This document shows positions 1 to 4,971 of a stretch of DNA of 5,249 bases, in pieces. Origin of the DNA: Pseudomonadota bacterium. Its GTDB lineage: Bacteria > Desulfobacterota > Syntrophia > Syntrophales > JADFWA01. The stretch spans positions 1 through 5,249 of the forward strand of contig JAUWNZ010000104.1 in NCBI GenBank assembly GCA_030612385.1, in the 5' to 3' direction. A model generated the notes under the pieces. That model saw only the letters and a list, made by a program, of their open reading frames with translations, made no database searches and had not been told where the DNA came from. The position numbers were made by a program, and so were the translations under genes. Each line of letters opens with the position of its first letter. Within the stretch, counting starts at the first letter, position 1.

Positions 1-269
1 CCTGAATCTTCCAAGCCAAACACCACCGTTTCCTTAAGCCTATACGTTCCTTCACGTAAATATACGGTCATCGGTTCCTTCAGTCCTCCGTCATCTGTCC
101 TCTGTCGCCTGATCGCATCCCTTGCCCTTGTGATCGATGCGAAGGGCTTCTCCTTCGTTCCCGGATTACCATCATTCCCGTCCGGCGCAACATATAACTC
201 AACCCCGTAAACCATACAGCCCCAAAACATCAAAATAAACACAGCTATATTTTTTTGTCGAGTAGACAT
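1..269 (-). CDS. Secreted right-handed parallel beta-helix protein, N-terminal part (runs off the window)
   Basis: The 89 complete codons read from the ATG at 269 start with a probable signal peptide: basic MSTRQK, a hydrophobic stretch IAVFILMFWGCMVYG, and cleavage near residue 22. Then comes LYVAPDGNDGNPGTKEKPF, followed by SITRARDAIRR and VYLREGTYRLKETVVF. In known families the 'YVAPDGNDxNPGT..PF.SI..ARDAIR' and 'V.LREGTY.L.ETV' pattern marks the N-terminal cap of pectate-lyase-like right-handed beta-helix proteins, often extracellular polysaccharide-active enzymes. No catalytic region is inside the window, so substrate and reaction cannot be named. The start is supported by AGGAG seven bases upstream of ATG. 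The gene lies about 29 bp beyond the group II intron 3' end. It is either the first gene after the integron array or the content of a further, unusually large cassette. Confidence 0.82.
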   Translation of the reverse strand, partial: MSTRQKNIAVFILMFWGCMVYGVELYVAPDGNDGNPGTKEKPFASITRARDAIRRQRTDDGGLKEPMTVYLREGTYRLKETVVFGLEDS

Positions 270-304
270 AATATGACTCCTAATCTTAATTTCTGTAATT
301 AACA

Positions 305-326
305 TGAGGAGTTTCAATGCCCCTCA
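305..326 (-). ncRNA. Group II intron domain VI
   Basis: The stem TGAGGGG/CTCCTCA (one G-T pair) with an eight-base loop lies three bases after domain V on the minus strand. The A at 305, at the base of the stem, is eight nucleotides from a 3' end at 298 and is the best branch-point candidate. In this drawing it can also pair, so the branch point is an inference. Confidence 0.72.
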
Positions 327-328
327 CA

Positions 329-361
329 GAACCGGACTTGTGGATTTCCCACATCCGGCTC
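329..361 (-). ncRNA. Group II intron domain V
   Basis: The minus strand gives an 8-bp lower stem GAGCCGGA/TCCGGTTC containing the AGC catalytic triad, a two-base AG bulge on the 3' side, and an upper stem TGTGG/CCACA closed by a GAAA-type loop. This is the catalytic hairpin typical of group II introns. It is 33 nt long, about one base shorter than the usual 34. The catalytic sequence is intact although the encoded protein is broken. Confidence 0.93.
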
Positions 362-372
362 TTCAGTCCAAC

Positions 373-1707
373 TCACCTTACAGGTAACACGTAAAAGCTA
401 TGTACAATTTTCGGTTTCGGTAACGGATAGTGCTCAAGATATTCTGTAAATCTATCCCAGCTCATTTTCCGCTTCTGACTGCGTCGGTTCATCCATTTCC
501 TCACCATTCTTATGGTGAATTTATAGAACCTTGCAATACCATTATAGTTCTCACTAACTCCATAATACTGAAAGTGTCCACGCAGCTTTGCTGTCAGGAT
601 TTTCCACCATTCCTTGGTTTTAACCTGATTCCTTATCGCCTTAAGCCACGCATTCATTTCTTCACATTTTGCGGAGTATTTCTTGCGGCTGGTCTTGCGG
701 CCAACTTTGAAGTTGCCTTTTCTCGATTCGTCACAATAGTGAGTAAAACCCAGAAAATCGAACGTATTCACTCGCCGATTTTGAGCTTTAGCGTTTTCCC
801 GTTCAAATCGTCCGAAACTTATATTCCGGCTTTTTGTCGGATGTAATTCCAGACCATACTTGTTGAACCGGTTTCGCAACCCTCGCTCTATGCGCCTGGC
901 GTCACCTGCATAACGAACTGCTCAAACAAAGTCATCAGCATATCTAATGATTTCACAGAACCCTTTTACATGGCTTTTGACTGTCGTTTCAAACCATGTA
1001 TCCAATACATAGTGCAGGAAGATGTTTGCCAGCATCGGGCTAAGTATACTGCCCTGCGGCGTTCCGGCATCCGGTTTAACCAATAGACCATCATCGACAT
1101 AGCCGGCTTTCAGGAATTTCTCTATCAGATTTAACAGTGTCGTATCTTTTACTCTTATACGCATAAACTCCATGAGTTTCTCGTGCGACACATTGTCAAA
1201 AAATTCCTTTATGTCCGCCTCTACAATGTGGTTTACCGGCTGGAACATTATCAAATCATTCAATCCTGTTAATGCTTGATGACCGTTCCTTCTCGGACGA
1301 AATCCATACGAACAGTTCAGAAAATCCTGTTCATATATGCTTTCAAGTATCCACGTGATCCCACGTTCTACTATCTTGTTCTCCAGTGCTGATATTCCGA
1401 GCGGGCGTTTTTCTGTCTCGCTTTTCGGAATGTATACTCGTCTTGCCGGTATCGGCTTGTATTTCTTGCGCTTCAACCTTGAGACTAACAACTCCAGATT
1501 TTCATCCAGATTCCTGCCGTATCCTTCCCAGCTTACGTTGTCAATTCCTACAGCCTTATTCCTGTTCAGGCTTTTGTAGCAACCCCGTAGATACTCGACG
1601 TTCAGTAAGTGAGCAAGACTCGTAAACTGAAAGCCGGGGTCTCTTTGGGCATGACCGGATATGAGAGATAGTTTCTGCCATGTTTTTCCAATATCAGTGT
1701 ATTGCAT
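373..1707 (-). pseudogene. ltrA: Group II intron reverse transcriptase/maturase, interrupted by in-frame TGA
   Basis: The protein would reverse transcribe the intron and help it splice. Numbering from the Met at 1707, motifs appear in order: KAVGID (RT1, ~51), IPKSETEKRPLGI (RT2, ~93), YGFRPRRNGHQAL (~134), VEADIKEFFDN with catalytic Asp165, GTPQGSILSPMLANI (RT4, ~215), and YADD (256-259). Two codons after YADD, codon 262 is TGA (922-924), where relatives usually have Cys (YADDFVC), so one substitution (TGC or TGT to TGA) explains it. The same frame then continues without shift through GLELHPTKS, FLGF and the maturase end, KWMNRRSQKRK and YPLPKPKI, to a normal stop at 373. There is no HNH endonuclease. 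The start at 1707 has GAGG six bases upstream; an ATG at 1719 has no properly spaced ribosome site. The upstream fragment would keep its active site but lose thumb and maturase domains. Confidence 0.92.
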
Positions 1708-1719
1708 GACAGACCTCAT

Positions 1720-2192
1720 CCCTCTGCGTTAAACTGCTGACCCCTTCAAGTGTCCCTAAACTTCGGAACTCAACAGGCATTACCCTGCCTACCCCTCTAC
1801 TATGAGTCAGTCCGACTACCGAAACGCCATACTTCCTTGTTACCTCTTCGGCTTCTTGGAAGCTTCCTATTGGAACGCTTCGGTTCTCCCAAGTTCCAAT
1901 ATAACCAGTTCGTTTGCCCGCCACGGACTTAGACCCCGGCATGTCCGAAATACACTCACCTTTAACGTGTGTCCCGATATTGGTTTCCAGGACATGAAAC
2001 CCTTGACCCAATGCAAAAAGGAGAATTTCGGGGCTCAATACCTTCACTTGCGTTGTGGCTGACAAACTGCCCTTCCCATGGCTTCGCGTGATTCGTTACC
2101 TCCTCATACGCATGGTTCAGTTCCGTGCCGGTGGTTAACCGTTACACGTGCTGGATTGTCCAGCTTGCCTATATTAGCTTTGCTTGGCGCAC
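1720..2192 (-). ncRNA. Group II intron 5' RNA region (domains I to IV start)
   Basis: This roughly 470-nt stretch between the intron 5' end and the maturase start holds no gene I believe. By position it should form intron domains I-III and the start of domain IV. A 123-codon open frame at 1694-2065 lies across it but is best explained as chance openness in structured RNA. I could not identify the exon-binding sequences by eye: the 5' exon ends TCATGA, which is self-complementary, and no unambiguous partner stood out. Confidence 0.7.
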
Positions 2193-2217
2193 TCATGAAG
2201 ATTTTCCTTTAGCATAA
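2193..2217 (-). other. Start of cassette E or post-array sequence, cut by the intron
   Basis: After the crossover G at 2218, 25 bp remain before the intron. They hold a ribosome-site-like AAAGGA followed eight bases later by ATGA, directly abutting the intron 5' end. So the intron sits one base after a plausible start codon. If spliced at 295, the exons would join to encode MKKLRLGVILCLLDKKI and then stop. If spliced at 298, a different short frame results. The sequence begins TTATGC, so a complete cassette here should end with the core GCATAAC, which is not found between 1 and 295. Confidence 0.4.
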
Positions 2218-2404
2218 CGCCCAAGATGAGGAGCGCGTTTTTTGCGACTGCTCCATCCGTTTGATGGCCTGAGTTGGGGAGTCCCCCAAAGTTACGTTCA
2301 AAAGAGCGCTCCTAATCCTGGGCGATGGTGCCCCGAAGGGGGGCCATCGGCGAGTTCACCGGGGCGCGTCATTCTGCGCATCCGGTGCAACGACTTGGTT
2401 AGAC
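2212..2404 (-). repeat. attC: attC site of cassette A (copy 1, last in the array seen)
   Basis: In the minus direction the site runs from core GTCTAAC (2404-2398) to core GTTATGC (2218-2212). The inner core pairs with the next unit; the outer core is the exact reverse complement of GTTAGAC, which opens cassette A at 3074. The main stem is CGCCCAAGATGAGGAGCGC against GCGCTCCTAATCCTGGGCG as read on the plus strand (17 of 19 pairs), enclosing the conserved spacer. A side arm at 2354-2391 pairs GTTgCACCGG with CCGGTGAAC. At 193 bp it exceeds the usual attC range. Confidence 0.85.
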
Positions 2405-3073
2405 TTTGGATTGTTCTCCTGTTTCAATACCTGACGGAGATATTTATTGTACTTTTTGGGATACACAGAAAAGCCAAGCCAGCAAATTATGGAAAGAACA
2501 CAAATCGCCTCCCCCCATACCATGGCGTAGCTCGACCAGTGGGGGGTACACATCAAGCTGATGCCGGCAAAGCTGAAAAGAATTGCTGCAGCGATTATAA
2601 GTGCGATGAAGAGCAATAGTTGTGTACGGAGGATCTCCGGCGCGAAATTGAAAAATTGTAGATTCCCGCATTGAAACAGCTTAGGTTTCCATTCAGGCTG
2701 AAACTGCGTGACCCCGAGATGCTCTTGGAGGGACCATGTTACAAGTTGAATGTAACGATAGTTGTATGAGAGGGCTAACGCATACCATGCACCGAAGAAA
2801 AGGATCAATATAGTGATTGCGGAAACCGCCGGGAGGAGTATTTTAGCGGGAACAGCGCTTTCTCCGCCTTTGAGCCAGCCGATCGCAAAGAAGCCCACAA
2901 TCGCAGGAAGGAAGAATCCAATGAAGTGGAGGATTTCCGACTCTCGTGAGCGCATGGCCTCAAGCATAATTTTATGAAGGTCAAGAGCAGCTTGATCCTT
3001 AATGGTGATGCTGTTGCCAAGTTTTATGTCTGTCATGAAAACCTCGCGATCTGATCTTTTTCTACAAGTCTAA
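2218..3073 (-). mobile_element. Integron gene cassette A
   Basis: The unit is bounded by G^TT crossover points at 3074/3073 and 2218/2217. It contains one gene (226-aa membrane protein) plus its attC. Its opening core GTTAGAC fits the canonical GTTRRRY and is complementary over all 7 bp to its own closing core GTCTAAC, as expected for a unit that existed as a circle. There is only about 36 bp of leader, too little for a convincing promoter, so transcription probably enters from cassette B or beyond. Confidence 0.85.
2356..3036 (-). CDS. Cassette-encoded four-helix membrane protein of unknown function
   Basis: The protein has 226 aa with four predicted membrane segments at about 35-55, 66-88, 138-161 and 172-192. 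A short soluble N-terminus (1-33, with LHKIMLEAMRSRESE just before helix 1) and a loop of about 50 residues between helices 2 and 3 (RYIQLVTWSLQEHLG...PEW) are the only other landmarks. I do not recognise a family and see no catalytic motif. The start at 3036 has GAGG five bases upstream. Oddly, the frame reads straight through the attC core GTCTAAC (codons 211-213) and stops at TGA inside the attC side arm. The last 13 or so residues are therefore encoded by recombination-site DNA and would change if the site were rebuilt. It is probably inner-membrane; a role in stress or defence would be a guess. Confidence 0.85.
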   Translation of the reverse strand: MTDIKLGNSITIKDQAALDLHKIMLEAMRSRESEILHFIGFFLPAIVGFFAIGWLKGGESAVPAKILLPAVSAITILILFFGAWYALALSYNYRYIQLVTWSLQEHLGVTQFQPEWKPKLFQCGNLQFFNFAPEILRTQLLLFIALIIAAAILFSFAGISLMCTPHWSSYAMVWGEAICVLSIICWLGFSVYPKKYNKYLRQVLKQENNPKSNQVVAPDAQNDAPR

Positions 3074-3314
3074 CGTCCAGGATGAGGAGCGCGTTTTTTG
3101 CGACTGCTCCATCCGTTTGATAGCCTGAGGTTGGGGAGTCCCCCAAGGTTACGTTCAAAGGAGCGCTTCTCATCCTGAGCGATGGTGCCCCGAAGGGGGG
3201 CCATCGTACGCATCACCTGCACCCAAACTTGGTAAATGCTACTTTTTATGATGTATTACACAAATGGAAAAAACGGCTCGGCTTTGGGTGTCAGAGTGAA
3301 TGCGATTGTTGGGC
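3068..3314 (-). repeat. attC: attC site of cassette B (copy 2), 247 bp with long side arm
   Basis: The outer core GCCCAAC (3314-3308) lies inside the end of the antitoxin gene and is the exact complement of GTTGGGC, which opens cassette B at 3957. The inner core is GTTAGAC (3074-3068). The conserved 137-bp part occupies 3069-3207. Between it and the outer core is a long hairpin (3203-3306): GCATtCACtCTGaCACCCAAA pairs with TTTGGGTGCAGGTGATGC, with all three unpaired bases on the same strand and a loop of about 55 bases. The main stem has one wobble and one C-A mismatch here. Confidence 0.82.
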
Positions 3315-3608
3315 AACATGCTCAGACCAAGGTTTGATTTTTATTATAACATTATTCAAAGTCTGTTCTGCAACTTCCGTATCGTATGCCGCTTGAGCAC
3401 GTAGCCAGTAGCCATTGGACAAACTAAAAAAACGACATAACCTTAAATCTGTATCAGCTGTGATCGAACGTTTTCCTGCAACAATTTTACTAATACGCTG
3501 AGCGGGAACGTCAATTTCCTTGGCTAAACGATACTGGCTAAGCCCCATAGGTTTGAGAAACTCTTCCAAGAGAATCTCACCAGGAGTGATAGGTTTAAGT
3601 TTGTTCAT
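3291..3608 (-). CDS. higA: HigA-type antitoxin, XRE-family DNA-binding protein
   Basis: The protein has 105 aa. Residues 5-20 (KPITPGEILLEEFLKP) and a helix-turn-helix at about 23-47 (LSQYRLAKEIDVPAQRISKI, then AGKR) followed by SITADTDLRLCRFF and YWLRAQAAYD match the HigA antitoxin family, which binds the toxin and represses the shared operon. The start at 3608 has GAGGAG eight bases upstream; that ribosome site overlaps the ancestral stop codon of the toxin gene (3621-3623), so the two were translationally close. The core attC heptamer GCCCAAC falls in codons 99-101, so the last few residues (QQSHSL) come from attC DNA. The gene looks intact, although its partner toxin is frameshifted. Confidence 0.93.
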   Translation of the reverse strand: MNKLKPITPGEILLEEFLKPMGLSQYRLAKEIDVPAQRISKIVAGKRSITADTDLRLCRFFSLSNGYWLRAQAAYDTEVAEQTLNNVIIKIKPWSEHVAQQSHSL

Positions 3609-3620
3609 AATAAATTCTCC

Positions 3621-3901
3621 TCAGTGGTAATCAACTATTTTCACATCTTCCGCACCTGCATCCGTCCAATAAAAGCATACACGCCACTGGTCGTTAATAC
3701 GGATGCTGTGTTGACCGGAACGATCACCCTTGAGTACTTCACAAGGTGATTGCCGGGCGGAATTCTCAAATCTTCCAGCCGATTAGCGATCTCAAGTTGC
3801 CTAAGCTTACGCCGTGCAACATTGGCAATATTTACGAATTGTTTGACATGCTGGCCTTTTGAGAGTGCTTTTGTGTATTTACATTTAAAAGATCTTATCA
3901 T
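3621..3901 (-). pseudogene. higB: HigB/RelE-family toxin, frameshifted
   Basis: From the ATG at 3901 the protein starts MIRSFKCKYTKALSKG and reads through VARRKLRQLEIANRLEDLR and IPPGNHL, the N-terminal half of the HigB ribosome-dependent mRNA-cleaving toxin. After residue 53 the frame shifts and ends at 3641 with an unrelated tail. Two bases out, the expected C-terminus is all there: LKGDRSGQHSIRINDQWR, VCFYW and EDVKIVDYH, stopping at 3621. The extra two bases lie in TGTG (3743-3740), consistent with duplication of a TG. Repaired, it would be 92 aa, the usual family length. The shifted form loses the RINDQWR core of the active-site fold and is presumably inactive. The upstream in-frame ATG at 3919 is unlikely because transcription seems to begin at about 3901. 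Confidence 0.9.
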
Positions 3902-3907
3902 GTACAT

Positions 3908-3936
3908 ATAATAACGCATGGCATGATTAACGTCAA
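3908..3936 (-). promoter_or_regulatory. Sigma70-like promoter of the toxin-antitoxin cassette
   Basis: On the minus strand TTGACG (3936-3931) and TATTAT (3913-3908) are separated by exactly 17 bases, each one mismatch from consensus. Transcription should start six to eight bases on, at about 3902-3900, on or next to the toxin ATG at 3901. That predicts a leaderless or nearly leaderless toxin mRNA, and no ribosome site is visible upstream of that ATG. The promoter may also feed cassette A downstream. Confidence 0.68.
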
Positions 3937-3950
3937 GCGTGATTACGGCT

Positions 3951-4140
3951 GCCCAACGCCCAGGATGAGGAGCGCGTTTTTTGCGACTGCTCCATCCGTT
4001 TGATGGCCTGAGCTGGGAAGTCCACCAAAGTTACGTTCAAAGGAGCGCTTCTCATCCTGGGCGATGGTGCCCCGAAGGGGGGCCATCGCTCCGCATCACC
4101 GGCGCTGCTTTTTAGCGTCCGGTGAATGCGATGGTTATGT
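3951..4140 (-). repeat. attC: attC site of cassette C (copy 3)
   Basis: The outer core ACATAAC (4140-4134) is the exact complement of GTTATGT, which opens cassette C at 4978; its TAA is the stop codon of the 184-aa gene. The inner core is GTTGGGC (3957-3951), a perfect GTTRRRY. The main stem pairs CGCCCAGGATGAG with CTCATCCTGGGCG without mismatch. The side arm (4083-4133) pairs CCATCG with CGATGG and GCATtCACCGGaCGCT with AGCGCCGGTGATGC, its single-base bulges on one strand only. The small inner hairpin TTGGGG/CCCCAA of the other copies is partly lost here. Confidence 0.88.
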
Positions 4141-4689
4141 GAAATTTCTTCTGTAAAGAATCCACTTTTTGTCAAAGCACCCCTCTGATCTGATTTCTCC
4201 CGATTTGCTCGGAACAACAACAGACCACTCCCGCCAGAAATCACCATCCGGCAAGCGTTTGTAACCGTCGCTGAAATCGTTATTGAGCCCTATGGATTCT
4301 GGATCGGGGCCATCGATACCGTGGAAGTTGACAGCACTGAATAGCAGTTCTTTGCCCTCGTTAGAAAGCGGTATTTTAGGCTGTATTATTAAGTGATATT
4401 TTGTGGGGACGTTCCTACCCAAAGACTTAGCGTAAGGACTGTCATATTTTTGAATTGATATCTGCTTGATCCCGGCGCGAGGGAATTTGTTAACAATCCT
4501 TCGTGCGTATTTTCTTAGAGCCCAAAACTTCAACCTTGGGAACCGATACAAATATGCATTAGTATAAATTATGCCGATAAGTGACGCAAAGGATATTATC
4601 CATACCGATAGTAATAAACCTATTTGCTGCATTATCACAACCGTAGCTCCTATGAATAGCGCAATTGCTATATTTGTAAGTATTGACAT
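4135..4689 (-). CDS. Cassette protein with two N-terminal membrane helices and a soluble domain, unknown function
   Basis: The protein has 184 aa. Hydrophobic segments at about 4-21 and 24-46 form a probable membrane hairpin. A basic stretch (RFPRLKFWALRKYARRIVNK) then leads to a soluble domain of about 120 residues, presumably cytoplasmic by the positive-inside rule. That domain has no motif I recognise; it contains YHLIIQPKIPLS, GIDGPDPESIGLNNDFSDGY and a Trp-rich end (DGDFWREWSVVVPS, WILYRR). The stop TAA is embedded in the attC core ACATAAC, a common arrangement in integron cassettes. The start at 4689 has a weak GGAAGA upstream. It shares its cassette with the 52-aa membrane protein upstream, so the two may act together; that is inference. 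Confidence 0.8.
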   Translation of the reverse strand: MSILTNIAIALFIGATVVIMQQIGLLLSVWIISFASLIGIIYTNAYLYRFPRLKFWALRKYARRIVNKFPRAGIKQISIQKYDSPYAKSLGRNVPTKYHLIIQPKIPLSNEGKELLFSAVNFHGIDGPDPESIGLNNDFSDGYKRLPDGDFWREWSVVVPSKSGEIRSEGCFDKKWILYRRNFT

Positions 4690-4714
4690 GACATCTTCCG
4701 CCAGATGTTCCGCA

Positions 4715-4735
4715 TTAAAAGGAGGGGCAACCCTC
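4715..4735 (-). terminator. Possible intrinsic terminator or attenuator between the two cassette C genes
   Basis: On the minus strand the hairpin GAGGG-TTGC-CCCTC (4735-4722) is followed by CTTTTAA. The T tract is short, so termination would be weak. An upstream GAGGGG at 4772-4767 could pair instead with the CCCCTC of the hairpin, giving two mutually exclusive structures. Confidence 0.4.
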
Positions 4736-4793
4736 GCGGATTAGGGCTTTCGGTCGGCCAACCTATCCCCTCAAACTGTTTAATCTTATTCTG

Positions 4794-4952
4794 TTATTTT
4801 TTTAAAACTCCTGCGACAACATCAATTACAAGGAGTGCAAGCCCTGTCCATATCCATGTAGGCTTGCTTAAAATCACACCAAAAAAACTTACACCACAGC
4901 CAAATATCCAGAATGTTTGAAATGAGGAGAGACCTTTTTGGGGTTTTTCCAT
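4794..4952 (-). CDS. Small two-helix membrane protein, first gene of cassette C
   Basis: A 52-aa frame starts at ATG 4952, with a good ribosome site (GGAG, six bases upstream) only 25 bp inside the cassette boundary, the usual place for a cassette gene start. The sequence begins MEKPQKGLSSFQTF and has two hydrophobic stretches: FWIFGCGVSFFGVIL (about 14-28) and WIWTGLALLVIDVVAGVL (about 33-50), ending in KK. I recognise no family. Small hydrophobic proteins of this size occur as type I-like toxins, accessory subunits and phage-related proteins, but nothing here chooses among these. Ribosome site, position and membrane-like composition are the evidence that it is real. Confidence 0.7.
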   Translation of the reverse strand: MEKPQKGLSSFQTFWIFGCGVSFFGVILSKPTWIWTGLALLVIDVVAGVLKK

Positions 4953-4971
4953 TTGATCTCCTTCTTTAAGG

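Larger units (their letters stand above)
298..2192 (-). mobile_element. Group II intron with degenerate encoded protein
   Basis: In the minus direction the element begins at 2192 with GTGCG, matching the bacterial group II 5' consensus GUGYG. It contains about 470 nt of leader RNA, a reverse transcriptase/maturase reading frame (373-1707), then domain V (329-361) and domain VI (305-326). The 3' end is best placed at 298 (ending AT, with a candidate branch-point A at 305, eight nucleotides from the end). An end at 295 (AC) also satisfies the AY rule. At about 1.9 kb, with no endonuclease domain after the maturase domain, it resembles the compact endonuclease-lacking intron classes; I cannot assign the class. 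It lies in the same orientation as the integron cassettes, 25 bp past the attC crossover. Because its protein is interrupted by a stop, it is probably immobile unless helped in trans. Confidence 0.9.
3074..3956 (-). mobile_element. Integron gene cassette B (toxin-antitoxin)
   Basis: Boundaries are the crossover points at 3957/3956 and 3074/3073. The unit carries a promoter, a frameshifted toxin gene, an intact antitoxin gene and an attC. Toxin-antitoxin pairs with their own promoter are a known frequent content of chromosomal integron arrays, where they are thought to stabilise the array. The matching 7-bp cores (GTTGGGC and GCCCAAC) confirm that both genes form one unit. Confidence 0.87.

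Noticed and set aside
430..846. Plus-strand open frame of 138 codons (also 1337-1579 and 1386-1625)
   Set aside because: These are antisense shadows of the conserved maturase reading frame, without family resemblance.
922..924. Selenocysteine or alternative-code reading of the maturase TGA
   Set aside because: I see no clear SECIS-like hairpin directly after it, and other genes here end at TGA as a normal stop. A nonsense mutation is the simpler reading.
1694..2065. A 123-codon minus-strand open frame overlapping the maturase start
   Set aside because: It lies within the 5' RNA region of the group II intron, shows no recognisable domain, and is better explained as chance openness in structured RNA.
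3232..3238. GTAAATG as the outer core of copy 2
   Set aside because: It was my first choice by alignment with copy 1, but it does not complement GTTGGGC; the exact match GCCCAAC lies further on, at 3314-3308.
4032..4038. Inner heptamer GTTACGT, conserved in the repeats, as the real outer attC core
   Set aside because: It is the same in all copies, whereas outer cores should match each cassette's own variable start. The farther heptamers match exactly in three of three complete cassettes.
3933..4247. Open frames running through the attC repeats (also 4889-5077 minus and 2242-2619 plus)
   Set aside because: They mostly translate the repeat itself, and similar peptides (MRSAPxNVTLxD) recur at other copies; they overlap better-supported genes or attC structure.
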